In this document: positions 42,570 through 54,630 of the stretch, piece by piece | Layout: each line of letters begins with the position of its first letter | Numbering within the stretch: the stretch's first letter is position 1 | Source: Kuschelorhynchus macadamiae | Taxonomy: Eukaryota; Arthropoda; Insecta; Coleoptera; Curculionidae | Reading direction: 5' to 3' | NCBI GenBank assembly: GCA_030620095.1 | Contig: JAUTXW010001306.1 | Span: forward strand, 1,280,001-1,344,000 | Length of the DNA stretch: 64,000 nt | Position numbers and translations under genes: made by a program | Notes under the pieces: model-generated | Database searches by the model: none | Told to the model about the DNA's origin: nothing | Seen by the model: only the letters and a program-made list of their open reading frames with translations

Positions 42570-43620
42570 TGAAAGTTAGAAAAGCTAAAAGTACAGAAGA
42601 TGCAACATTTACTTTGATAAAAGAAGCTATTAACAAACTTAGTATTAATAAAAAATGTATCGCAGTTTTCATGGACTTAGGTAAGGCCTTCGATAGAGTT
42701 TAACACAAATTATTATTGGAGAAACTCTTTAATGCTAGTATATTGGGTAATCTCCTAATATTATTTAATTGTAACTTATTTGATCGTATTCAGGTGAAGA
42801 AATGAAACAGTTAGTTCCGGCAGAGTAGTACATACTGGAGTCCCGCAGGGTACCATGTTGAGACCTCTCCTCTTCATTATTTATATTCATGAAATAGGCC
42901 TTCTGCCCATTAGTGGTACAGTCATATCTTATGCTCATGACACAGCAATTTTATTCTCTGCAAATAACTGGAATAGTAATGGCTGAGTTCTTCTCTACTT
43001 AGCCACAATACAAACTAAATTCGTCGCAATGTCGGCTACATCAGCCGATCAGCCGGCCAAGGATAATGTAACTATTCATATCCATAAATGCTGTGTTGCA
43101 AATGGTGCTTGCCGCTGTCCAGTCATTCAAAAGTATACAATATCTAGGAATTATCTTGGACCAACATCTTCGCTGGTCTGTACACATAATCGAAACCTCA
43201 AAAAAAATTAAGCAGCTTTATTATAAATTTTATAAATTACGAAATATCTTACCACCCACTTTGTTAAAAACGGTTTTGCTAGTGGAATAAATACTACGTT
43301 ATGGTATTATTTGGGGATGTTCTTACGACACCACCATAAATGCTCTTAAAACTTGTCAGAATAAGATATTAAAAATTATACTGAAAAAGCCACTAAGATT
43401 CAACTGAATTAACAAATTTAGAAACTAGTGCTCTTTAAAACTCAAAGATTTGTTTCCATACATAGACCATCGACATCAAACTAGATCAATTTGTAATGAG
43501 TATCTCAAAATACTTTTGTTCCAGAAATCTCATTTACAAAGAAATATTTTATTTTTTAGACCTGAATTTTTTAATTTAAATGAAAATAAATAAAATTAAT
43601 CAGTATAAACAACTAACGAA
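42570..43620 (+). pseudogene. LINE reverse transcriptase fragment, second family
   Basis: 42575-42715 reads KAKSTEDATFTLIKEAINKL and FMDLGKAFDRV (first catalytic Asp) then a TAA. 42836-42892 gives TGVPQGTMLRPLLFIIYIHE. 42927-42960 gives ISYAHDTAILF, where the family has YADDTAI, so the first Asp of the pair is His. 43125-43400 in further frames gives VQYLGIILDQHLRWSVHI and LRYGIIWGCSYDT, the standard post-RT region. There is no endonuclease domain. The element differs clearly from the one at 39680. Confidence 0.75.
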
Positions 43621-45998
43621 ACTATTTGTATTTCAACGACTTCACATGTTTAGCAGTGTAATGAAATAACCAGCCGATTATGGTATCGCTCATGTATCCA
43701 TCTTCTCGCATGTCACATGTCCCTTCTTTTTTTCTGTGCTCCTTCCTCTTCTTGACTGTTTATTTCTTTAGTTTATAGTCAATATGTTTTGAGTTTATAC
43801 ACAGAAATTATTTAATGATAGATATTTTTTATTGGCTGCTATGTATGCATGGATGAGCATTTTCGAACTCAGGCACATTTCGGTGAGTCTAAATGAAAAT
43901 GCCATCCACAGGCGGGAAATACTTGGAATCAAAAACATTTTTGTGAGTAATTATAGTTTTAGTTTATTATATGTATTATACAATGACGATATTTGGATAT
44001 GTGAACACAAGTGGATTTCTCGTAAAAAAATTCTTCTAGGCTTTTGTTTTTTTGCAGCTTAAAAATGAACGGTAATCATGGCAGTTTCCATTGTAAAATG
44101 TACAAAGGAAATACTCAACAAAAATGTTTCCTTGTAATCTTTTAACTTATTTCTGGCATCTTCCTGTTAAAGTGAAAGTTTTAGTATTTGCTTCGCGTAA
44201 ATTGTATAGTATAAAAATACCTTATATTATAAAATATTTTTGAAGATGTAAGTCATCAAAAAAAGCTTGATAAAACGCTGAAAAAATATCTACTTATCCT
44301 AAGCACCCATCTTTGACGCCTAAAAATTGTAAATTATACTTTTATTTTGGTGAATTTCGCCAGGACCTTTCTCTATAATAAGTTTTGTCATGTGAGGATT
44401 CGAATAAAACTGATTAATTTCTTTTTACGTTCCTTTCTTTTCTTATTTTCTAAAAGTCATGTTTGCTGATGCATCTAGCCTATTTCTTTCGGACATTTAT
44501 TGTTGGTTACAATAGGTCTAAAATTACATTTTTATATTTTCTTTTAAAGTGGATAGTAAAATCTATTCATGTTGTTATAACCAAACTTATAATAAAGTCT
44601 GGTTATAGACTAGACTATTAAGGCTTTATTATAAGGAAATAAATAAAATTAAATATTTAATATCAGCGGTTAATTTTAACAGGCTAATGATATTTGCATA
44701 AAGTGGGTTATTTGGTTATTGAATATTCAATAAAAATTAACGAATCGTAAACTGTTTTATGAGCTAAACAAGTGAACAAGTAATGCATATGCTTCCTAGA
44801 AGATAGATATTTTAAATTCCATGACTTTTTCCAAATTTTCCAGAGATATTTCTAGGTATCTATAAATAAAAAATAATTCTGTAACAAAATCATAGATTAA
44901 AATTTGTGCAATTACAGGTTTCTTCAATTTTCAGCACAACATTTTTGTTGTGAAAGTCTTGAATCTTGAAATCTCGTATCTGAGCTTTTATAGTACTTAT
45001 TTCAATTCTTCTCTGGAAGTGGCGCGGTCACATATTTATTTATATTCGCCTTCAATTACTTAACAGCCACTTATAATATTATGAGCCACAGATTAGTTTT
45101 AATGACTTACTTAGGAGAAATATTTTTCTGTTTTTTAGAGTGCCTCTTACACTATAACTGGGATTGATTGAATCTGAAATCCAGCATTTTTTTAGAATCT
45201 AGAAACCGTTTTACATTCAAAAACTTCTGGGTTTATACTTTTCATGACGGATCTGGGTAAATAATTGACCATAGGGAAATAGTACCATAAACTGGATAAT
45301 TGGACTCTTAAAAAGGTTTTATTTTTTACAGCACAAATATGAAGAAAGGATCATTTTGGTAATAGCGGTTTATCCGTCTGTCCGTTTTAACGCTTTTGCA
45401 TTACTCACACGTTTGTTTTATCTTCTTTGTTACAACATAATCAATGTAATCCCTCAATATTTGGGAAACATAAATCTGATTTTCTGACAGAAATGTTTTT
45501 CACAAAAACACATTTGTTTCTTACAAAGACACATATTGTTAGAACAACGTTTCTGTTTGGTTTTTTTTTAATGCTTTATTAGCATTAGTTAGTTGGTTAT
45601 TCCAGTGACCACTGAATAAGAAAATATGTGATGCAACATTTTTTACAGGGTATTTTTATTAACTTCTAAGGGAATGGTTACTGAAATAAACTTACCATTT
45701 TTGTCATCATTTGTCCGTTTTAAGAAATTTTATTAAAGCTGGCATAAAAACCGACGACAATATAGATTTGCATTTGTCATAAATCTTTTCCGGTACCTTT
45801 TATCAAACAGTACCATAAGTTAATAAATAAAATATTTTCAACACCTCTAATTTTATGTTACCAGCAAGTATCTTTGGAAAAAGAATTGTCGTCTAAAGAA
45901 TTTCAGATTTAGTATTTTTTTAATTATACGAAAATTTCAAAGTAAATTCCTCATTGAAGTTCCCAGTATAGCTGCTACCAATAAATGCAATAAATTTT
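43621..45998. other. AT-rich spacer with one perfect hairpin
   Basis: No recognisable gene. A 76-codon frame at 43832-44062 shows no domain. A 12-bp hairpin at 44586-44635 is listed separately. Confidence 0.5.
44586..44635. repeat. Hairpin with 12-bp perfect arms
   Basis: CTTATAATAAAG at 44586-44597 and CTTTATTATAAG at 44624-44635 pair perfectly around a 26-nt loop, which itself contains GTTATAGACTAGAC. It could be a very small MITE or a chance palindrome. Confidence 0.6.
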
Positions 45999-48202
45999 AA
46001 AAAATCGGTAAATTCCTTTACCCAGAACTTCCCTCGTTATGAATTATTACTGTTATTGGGAAGAATTAAATGTGATCAGTTCAGTTCAGTATATAGTCAC
46101 AGTATACGAGTATATGTGTTACATATACTGTCTCTTCATTTTTATTGGACGCCATTTTGTTCCATCATACTGGATTCCTACCAATATGTTTACCATTTCT
46201 TTTCTGCCTATACCACACTTGACTTTTGGGCATAATTTAAAATAAATTCAATAACTATTTTCACATTTCATTTCTCTGCAAAATTTAAAATCAATTGAAC
46301 AAGATTTTGTTACGTTGATTTTTTAAAAATTTTATTTGGGCGTCATTTTGTTTCGCCATCTTAAATTTAAACCCATATTATCAGTTTTTATCTACTCCGT
46401 TGGTTCACAGATATCCCGATATTAAGTTTCTGAATGGTTTTCATTAACGATCCTTTTGTCGTTTTGTTAAAGTGGTGTATTATTTGGGGTTAGGATGCAG
46501 TAAAAAAAAACAAAGGACCTTTTTTAAATTGCCGACGTTTCTTTAACTTATTGTGTTGCATCCTCAGGACACATATTTTATATCGTATTAGTCTTTATCT
46601 ACTCCATTGGTCCGCGGATATTTCCTAACCTCAAATCATACACCACTCTAACATAAGAAAAAGATCGTTAACGAAAACCATTTAGAAATTTAATATCTGA
46701 GAAATATCTGCGAACCAACGGAGTATGCAAAGTAATATGGGTATCATGCACGATGTAAAATTTATGTGTCCTGAGGATGAAACAATAAAGTTGCGAAAGG
46801 TCGACAATTGAAATTAAATTGTTTTTTACTGGATTCTAACCCCTAATAATACATCACTCTAACATAAAAACAAGAGGATCGTTAACAAAAACCATTTAGA
46901 AACCTAATATCTGGGAAATATCTGCGGACGAACGGAGTAAGTAAAGACTGATAATATGGGTTTCATGCAGGATATAGAATCTATCTATAGAGTAAGTAGT
47001 CTTTAAGCTATTCCGCGAACTGACAGATAGACATACCGACAAACGGACCGACGGAATTGATAAAACATATTTTTTTGGCATCTAGGCACGCTAAAATGTA
47101 AAGACATGTAATACTTAAGAGGGTTATTTTTCACGATTACATACTTTTTATTTGGTCGCCATTTTGTTCGGCTACCTTGAATTAGTACCAGAATTTTACT
47201 AGTTGATCCCTATTATTATACCACAATTAGTTATGACACACAATTTGAAATCAAACCATTAAGCTGTTTTTTAGGCTAAATTTTGAAATATTTTGTAAAG
47301 CGGCCATTTTGCTCCGCCATCTTCGATTCGTACCAAAATATTACCAGTTGATTCCAATATAATACTTGATGTTTTTGCAAAATTTGAGATACATTGGATG
47401 AGTAGTTTTTAATAATATTTTTTTTTTATTTCAATTGGATTTTTACCAAAATATTACAAGGTCGCCATATATGATCTTCAATTTTTGACCAAAGTTTGAA
47501 GTAAATCGGGAAAATAGTCTTTGCGCTAAGCCGCGAACGACAGACAGACAGGCCGACAGACGGACCGACGGAATTGATAAAACATATTTTTGTGTAAAAT
47601 CTGAGAGGGTGATTTTTTCACTATTAGAAACATTTTATTGGCCGCCATCTAGAATTAGTACCACTATTTTACTAGTTGATCCCTATACCACAATTAGTTA
47701 TGGCACACAATTTGAAATCAAATCATGCAGTTTTGTCCGGGAGAAATTTTAAATATTTTAATATGCTGTCATTTTGTTCGACCATCTTGGATTCGTATAA
47801 AAATTTTACTACTTGATGATTTTACAAAATTTGACATAAACTGGATGAGTAGTTTTTTAATAATAATTTCTCTAACAGTTCATTAGGCCGCCATTTTGTT
47901 TAGCTATTCTGGATTTTTACCAAAATGTTATCAGGCTGGATTTTTACCAAAATGTTACCAGGTCATCCATCATATGACACTTAATTTTTGACCAAAATTT
48001 GAAGTCAATAGGATAAATAGTTTTTTAGCTATGCCGCGAACAGACAGATAAACAGACAGACAGACAGACAGACAGACAGCCAGACGGAATTGAGGAAACA
48101 TGTTTTTCGTCATCTGGGGACCTTAAAACGTGAAGATCTGAAAAAATCTCGGAGAGTGATTTTTTCACGATTACAATACTTGCCTTTTACGAGGAAAGTA
48201 AA
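45999..48202 (-). repeat. CCCTCGT repeat, copy C (expanded)
   Basis: The left edge AATCGGTAAATTCC...ACTTCCCTCGTTATG and right edge CACGATTACAATACTTG...TTTTACGAGGAAAGT are the two ends of the family in reverse orientation. The interior repeats segments of roughly 130 bp with CGCCATTTTGTTCCGCCATCTT-type cores and TTTTACCAGTTGAT spacers, plus the GACAGACAGACAG tract. It is about 1 kb longer than copy B because of extra units and the inserted mirror cluster at about 46375-46960. Confidence 0.75.
46375..46960. repeat. Mirror-image cluster of PLE-like ends
   Basis: 46478-46570 (minus sense) and 46757-46870 (plus sense) are inverted copies of the PLE-like end at 33105-33218, with CCTGAGGATG and TTGCGAAA. 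Outside them, 46400-46475 and 46875-46960 are also inverted (CCGTTGGTTC... against GATCGTTAACAAAAACCATT...GAACGGAG). A third partial copy of that flank lies at 46590-46740. The whole could fold into a long hairpin. Confidence 0.65.
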
Positions 48203-49574
48203 AAAATCCAGAATTTTCTCAAAATTTCCTGACTTTTCCATGATCAACCAAAGTACCTTTTTTTTCTGGGTTTTCAGAAATTCCAGATAGCTGGATACCC
48301 TGATATTATTGCAGTGTTCGTATAGCATTGCAAACTCGGCTTCTTCATCACATCCTAATACATATTATTCGTCCCGTAAAAATTAATCTACAAGATTACA
48401 ATATTAACTCTTGAGAGACACTGACTTCACTGGAATATTATTTAAAATAAAATACTAGATTTTCTAACGAAAAAAACTACAAATATAACTAAAAACTATG
48501 ATCTATTTGAAGGTGAAGATTCTCAGCTAAACCTATTTTGTCGGATTTGCATTTTATTTTTTTCGGTTTCACAACGCCAGGAAGCAATGTGGCGTATGTT
48601 TCGTATACGTTCCTTCTAGGGTTATATGTTTTGGCGCAATAAAATATTAAACGTCTATTTACTTTTCTCTGTTTCTACCCATATATAATTAAAAATGCAT
48701 AGTAAATGTCAGAAATTTAAAGAGTTTTTGCAAAGGAAGAAGCAATTAATACCGACTGGTAACGAAACATAACAAATATATCCTCATTTTCTTTGCCCAG
48801 TGAAAATAAACTTGTCAAAATCCGATTGATAGTTACTGCTTCATTTATCAGATTTTGGTTTTGTATTTAACTGTGCGATTTAATATTATGACGTGCGGGA
48901 TACGTCAGAACCTAAAAAAAATATGATTAGAATATCAATCTTGATGGTAAGCTGAAGGCTTTCATCACCACCTCATGCCATTGTTGTAAAAAATATATTC
49001 GAAAAAAAGTATCTGAAAAATGTAAAACGCACATCTAAACTATTGTAAAGAGTGTAAAAAGGTACTTATTAAATAAAAACTGGAATTAGTTTTATTTTTA
49101 TTCATATTATAGATAATAAAAAAAAATTAAAACATTTACATTTACATCTAAAGCTCTTATATTACCCACATCTTTAAAATATAAAGCATATTTAAGACTT
49201 GAGGGACAAGAATATGTTTACATTACAAGAAAAGTTTGCAAATCTTGGTTTGGGATAATAGTTAGAAAACCATATGAAGGGGATACAAAAAAAAAGTTGC
49301 AAATTATGTATTATTTTTTTATAGACCATTATGAACGACTAACACCGCACTTTTATCTGTATTTTGTTCTAGAAACAATCGTAAGAGTTACCACATTTCA
49401 AGGACTCCATGTTCTACCAGGGGCAGATATGGGTAGAGCAAATGTAAATCGAAAAGGTTTTAGAAGCTTTGCCATCTACGCTCGAGTTGTTAGCCTCCTT
49501 AAGTATAAACGAAGTAACAGATAACTTAGTTTTTGTGGAAATTGAATCTTTCATTTGCTTGTTATAATTTTCCT
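48203..49574. other. AT-rich spacer, nothing recognised
   Basis: A 75-codon frame at 49297-49524 has no recognisable domain. No element ends seen. Confidence 0.45.
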
Positions 49575-51530
49575 AGACAAGATACGCAATAAGTTAACGC
49601 CGAATTAGAGCGGGCCACCCCGTTTCTATGATTTACCAAAATTCCACAAAGCCGCAGATTACCCTGAAGTCGATTACTAGCTCCAGGGATTCAACGACAG
49701 GTGGCTTTGAACAAAAAGTTGTTGGAGATCATTCAAACTCTACAGGGTACGATGAATTCATTTGCTCAAAATTCAAACCATATCGTTAATGATCTAAATG
49801 ACATTATATTAAGTCAAGAATACAGATTTGTTAGTTTTGATGTCGAAAACTTATACATAAATGTTCCAATATGTGAATCATTGGACATAATTAAGCTATT
49901 AGAGTGGTGAGCGCTGATACTGCCCTTTGGTCTTAGCCGGATCGTGTCAAATGATAATTTTTAATTTTTATTTATTTAATTTTTTTGTCTTCTTTTATTT
50001 TATTTCGTTCATTTCCTACATTTCATTTTATCTTATTTTTAATTTTTTTGGTTAAAATAGAAGATGGTCGAGGAGTTCTTTTTCCTCGCCCGAGGAGGTA
50101 TCACCCCATATACACATTCCAAGGACTGGTGAAGTCTTTACTGAAACGTCAAGCTTGAGTAAAAACCTCAACTATGTTCACCAGTATCTCCAAACAAGTA
50201 AGCCACACATTCTCTTTCTAAACGAAACCAAAATAATCCGCAAAAATGCAACCAACCACCTTTCCTTTTCTGGCTGTGAACTTCTTCCATCATTCCGCCT
50301 GAATGGTGACGTGTGTGCTTGCGTTCGTAGTAATTTATCAAGTACAAGACTTCTGAATCTTAAATCAAATGGATCTGATATCTTATGGCTCAAACTAGCC
50401 TTTAGAATTTCCACTTAATATATATGATTTATCTATCGCTCTCCCTCAGACAATTCCTTCAACGAGCTCTTCGACTTTCTCTGAATTTCCCTCCCATTAT
50501 TCTTTGCTTTAACGTCCATAATAAAGAATCCGTCTCTCTTTTACAGATACTACACTCTTCTGATGAACTATCATCCATTATGCCCTCCTTAGTCATTCCT
50601 GCCAGAGAGACACGAGCCGAGCATCGAGCCACATGCATCCTTTCACCGTCCATCTGAGAAGACCATGGACCTCCCACTTTGTTCGCTCCTTTATTCCTGT
50701 ATTAGTGTCCCTATTATAGAATGTGTTACCGGTAATATCCAACGTCAATATAATTTCCCTGCCTTTATTTAAAGAAACCACTGTACCTAGTACTTCGGCC
50801 TTTGGCCTTCGTGGTCTGCTCATAGATAAAAAAAAAAGTTGAGGGAAGACGAAACACTGTTTAAACGCGTATCGCTGCTTCTGCATGGGGTGATATAATT
50901 ATTCGAGCCAGTATTCGTAATTTCTACGTTTAAGTGAAATATAGGTTTCACTTCGAAGATAATGGTTTTCCAATGGGGTTATCCCTGTCTTCGGCATCAT
51001 CATATTTATTTGAGGAGTGGCTGGAAGAACTTGCAAATAACACACTGTTCAAATTAAACCTAAAGTTTGGTTTAAGTATGTGGATTAAACTTTTGTTATT
51101 TGGCAATAAATGATAATCTTTTCTTGACGTTCTTGAGGGTTCTAACAATTCTGCAGCAATAAAAGAGGGCAATTTAAGAAAGCTTTACAACAGAGCTGTA
51201 ACAACTTGCAATAATTCGACAAATTTTGAAGCAGAGACTGAGAGTTTTTGTTGGTTAATAAGTAATAACATCAAAATTACAAAATAACTCTCTCACTATA
51301 CTTTTCGATCCAGAAGTAGCACGATACCTTATATTAATATGGAAGTATCTGAAAAGGCTTGAACAATAGTTAGCGATTTTAGTGTTAAAACCACTATTAA
51401 GTTAGGAATTACATTGAGAAGACTTCTAAAGAAAGCTACTCCAGAAAACGTCAATAAGAAGAAACACTGTATTACCAAATCCAGGGTAAATGTGTTTAAT
51501 GAAACATTAGAGAGACAGAGCGCCCTCTGA
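49575..51530 (+). mobile_element. Penelope-like element interrupted by a LINE fragment
   Basis: 49600-49912 encodes RT fingers and the first catalytic motif (RFVSFDVENLYINVP). 50950-51170 resumes with NGFPMGLSLSS, a palm segment and the region of the YVDD motif. 51290-51530 gives TIPYINMEVSEKA and IKLGITLRRLLKKATPENV, the linker before the endonuclease, where it ends. About 970 bp of foreign sequence (49912-50880) separates motif A from motif B, where PLEs usually have about 200 bp. At the catalytic motif the frame reads VWFKYVD, then TAA (51086-51088), then TFVIWQ, so the second Asp codon is a stop. No GIY-YIG remains. Confidence 0.72.
50155..50550 (+). pseudogene. LINE endonuclease (EEP) fragment nested in a PLE
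   Basis: The frame from 50155 reads LQTSKPHILFLNETKI (catalytic Glu in NET), then SFSGCELLPSFRLNGDVCAC, then NGSDILWLKLAF, the N-terminal half of a LINE endonuclease. Later short segments (ILCFNVHNKE near 50500, where GDFN-like sequence is expected) extend it. Neither RT nor ORF1 is present. Sequence up to about 50880 may belong to it. Confidence 0.6.
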
Positions 51531-52436
51531 ATATGAATCGAAGTCTACTGTAGATATTTCAATCATATGAAAGCCGTTTATTGGTTCAATAACCTCCCTA
51601 AACTTACTGCCTTAGCTAACCGGTGGCGAAGACGCGTCACTACACGCGACGCGATTAGTAAATAAACCCCTAGCTTTAGAAGTAGTATGTATTTAGTTTA
51701 CACTTCAAAAGAATAGTTACTACTCGCAACGATATGAAACAGGGAAAGAAAGGGCAATGCAAAATTACATGTTATGTTTTACAGAAATTATCCGGGGTAT
51801 CCTCGAGGCGCAGCTTCCACGAAAGCTACTAAAGTAAGAGTCATTATTTCTCCTTAGATTAATGAGTATTTAAATTAATTTTGTGAAGTATTTGTATTGA
51901 AAGTAACAATGTATACAACAATCTCATTTAGTAGATCTTCTTGTCATCGCTAAAAGCTATTTTTCTCTGTTGTCATCGGAAAGCAAATGTAAAATAAAAG
52001 AAAGAGAACCGACGTCCATTCTTCCCATTGAAAAAAAGGGGAAAATGACAAGTTTGTACAAAGTTTCAAAATAAAATTTGTACACTTATTAAAAGAGGTT
52101 AGCCACAAATGTATTTATTTTGTCGGTATAAATTGCGAGTAAAAAATAAGTTTGATCTGCTAATCGGATCAAAATCTAAGTCCTTCTACGATCAATTTCC
52201 ATAAAAAGTTATATTTTAAAATTGAAAGTTAAATAATCTATAAATGTATATCACAAAAAATGGTTTTGAAAAGTACAATTTTTGTACATTGTTTAAAGGG
52301 GTTTTATACGTCAGTCTGGCTGAGGCGTCGTCTAAGCTGCGGGTCATTAGGCATAATTGTTAAAATGCACCTAACAGAAAAGCTTTTTTAAGACCTAATT
52401 TATAATTTTTTTGAAATATTCAATGAAAAAAATATA
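51531..52436. other. Spacer, nothing recognised
   Basis: A GC-richer patch at 51620-51660 (GGCGAAGACGCGTCACTACACGCGACGCG) stands out from the AT-rich surroundings but encodes nothing I recognise. A CAGGGTGTCCC end motif of mariner type is at 52437. Confidence 0.4.
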
Positions 52437-52439
52437 CAG

Positions 52440-54250
52440 GGTGTCCCATTTAAATATGATTTAAATCTATATAATAAGAAATCATGGTTGTTGGGATTAG
52501 ACCGTGTCAAATCGAATTTAATATCTGACGTTTCGCCTTCTATTGTACAATGCATCTTCAGGGATATTTACTGTACGATCTGAACACTGACTGAGCTCGG
52601 AGAAATTCTGGCGTTCTTTTATACCCGATTTGTGCGCGCAGAACCGTGCCTCTGTATTAAGAACGGTTTCTACGTGTGATATAGACCGTAACCCGTATCT
52701 CTTTTGACATTTTTTGTATATTTAAAAATTTCAATAGATTCTCCAATTTTACTTTTATAAAATCCTGGAACCGATGCTAGAATATTGGTTTCTTTTAAAA
52801 TATGGCCAGTGTTATGTTGGTACCACAGCAGATTGACCATTTAGTTTCTTTTTAATACATCGTTCGTGTTCCTTAAGTCTAGTGTACATTGAGCGTCCTG
52901 TTTCTCCCACATACACTTCTCCATAGGAGTAAGGAATTAAATTTACTCTCTGTTTGAAAAAGAACTTTCGGGGATCGCATGCATTGTCCAATGTGTACTG
53001 AAGATTGTACGTATGTTAGATCGTCGAAGTGATTGTTGTATTTTAACTATAGTGCCATGTATGTAAGAAAGGACAACACTACTTAACGGTGACTCCATAT
53101 CATTCTCCTTTCGCGGAGTTGGATTACTATGTCTTTTAATTTAGCGTGTAATCTTCAGTGCAATAGCCATTCCCTCTCAGGGCTTTGGTCAGTTTCGATG
53201 TTTCCGATATGGCAGAATAATCAGAACTCGTAATGGCTCTAAATACTAGTGAGTTAATAACCGATTTTTTTTATGCTGGATGGTGGAGGAAATTTGCATT
53301 TAAGTATCCATTTGTATGCATCGGTTTTATATACACAAATGTCCTAATCCGGAGTTTCCTTCCTTTGGACAAATACATCTAAAATGGGAGTCGTCCCATT
53401 AGATTAAATTTCTATTGTGATTTTAATATTATGATGTTGTTGATTAAGGTGGTCTAGAAATACAAAAATATTGTCCAATCCATGAGGTCAAACAATAAAA
53501 ATATCATCTACATAATATCTGAACTAGTGTTTTGGTTTTAGTGGAGCGGATGTTAAAGCAATGTCCTCGAGGGCCTCTGTACAACATATTCGATGTTACA
53601 GGTGGTTAAGGAGATCCTATAGCTGCCCCTGAAATTTGTTCATAAAAAGTTTAATAAAATAAAATAAATGGATATATGACAAGCTTCCACTAGATCTATT
53701 AAGTTATTATCAAGATTATTATGGTTCAATATATCTCATATAATGCAAATTGAGACGTTAACAGGAATATTTGTATGTAGTGATTCTACATCGAAACTGA
53801 CCAAAATATCTTCGGGATCCAACTGTTGTAAGTTTTTCTACGAAATGTGCAGAGTTTTTTATAACTGAATCTGTTTTTTCAGTACATGGATTAAGGAAAA
53901 TTAAAAGATATTTACCTAGTTTATACGTGAGCGAGTCTATTGCACTGACGAAAAGGAACATTGTTCTTGTGTATCTTGGGAAGACCGTAGAACCCGGGGA
54001 TCTTGGTGCTGCTTGGCTTTAATGATTTCTTCTCCGGTGATGGAACTGGCAGCATTATTCAGATTGGTGATACTTCTTTCTACTCTACTTGTATTGTCGG
54101 TCTGCCTGCATAACCGTATAGGTGTTGCTGTTGAGTTACCTTTTCCACTTATTCCGTTCTGTCCATGACGACTGTGCTCTTGCCTTTATCTGCCGGAAGG
54201 ATCAGAATGTCTGTGTTTTTATTAAAGGTCTTCAAAGCCATGAAAGCTTT
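52440..54250 (-). mobile_element. Penelope-like element, minus strand, decayed
   Basis: On the minus strand the order is 54210-54165 ILILPADKGKSTVVMD, 54000-53960 FYGLPKIHKNNVPF, 53960-53800 with a SVIKNSAHFVEKL segment, a motif-B remnant ISGAAIGSPLT near 53630-53600, and an intact catalytic YVDD at 53514-53503 in the frame FRYYVDDIF. Then follow thumb and linker pieces (RKLRIRTFVYIKPMHTNGYL) and a YIG-half endonuclease VYVGETGRSMYTRLKEHERC (52910-52850). The 3' end has CCTGAAGATGC...GGCGAAACGTC (52562-52527). Many stops and shifts. Confidence 0.8.
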
Positions 54251-54630
54251 CATTCTATATTAAATCTACGTTTAAAACAAAATGCAATTATTTTTGGAGT
54301 TTTGCCCGTCACCCTGACTCTGCCGGTTCTACCCACGGAAATATTATCTCTATTTTGTATTTATTATAGTTTTAAAGTGTAATTGTAATAATATAGTATT
54401 TAATAATAATAATTAATCTAAGAGATATATTGCTCCCTTGATATAAGCCACCTATAATAAAAAGCCTCTCTACGCCAATGAATAAGGTAGTATAGAATTT
54501 GTAGCAAATATAAAATGTATGCTTGTATATGGCAATATTTAACAACAAAATGCAGTTGATTGTAAATGCACTTGAGTAACTGGGTCCAAGGCATGTGTAA
54601 AGACAAACGTGTCCAAATTGACATGAGGTA

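Noticed and set aside
50593..50886. 97-codon minus-strand frame with a basic end
   Set aside because: No domain seen; lies within the LINE piece nested in a PLE and is best explained as chance.
53758..54382. Plus-strand frame at 54122-54382 as a gene
   Set aside because: It overlaps the antisense of the PLE RT first motif (ILPADKG) on the minus strand.
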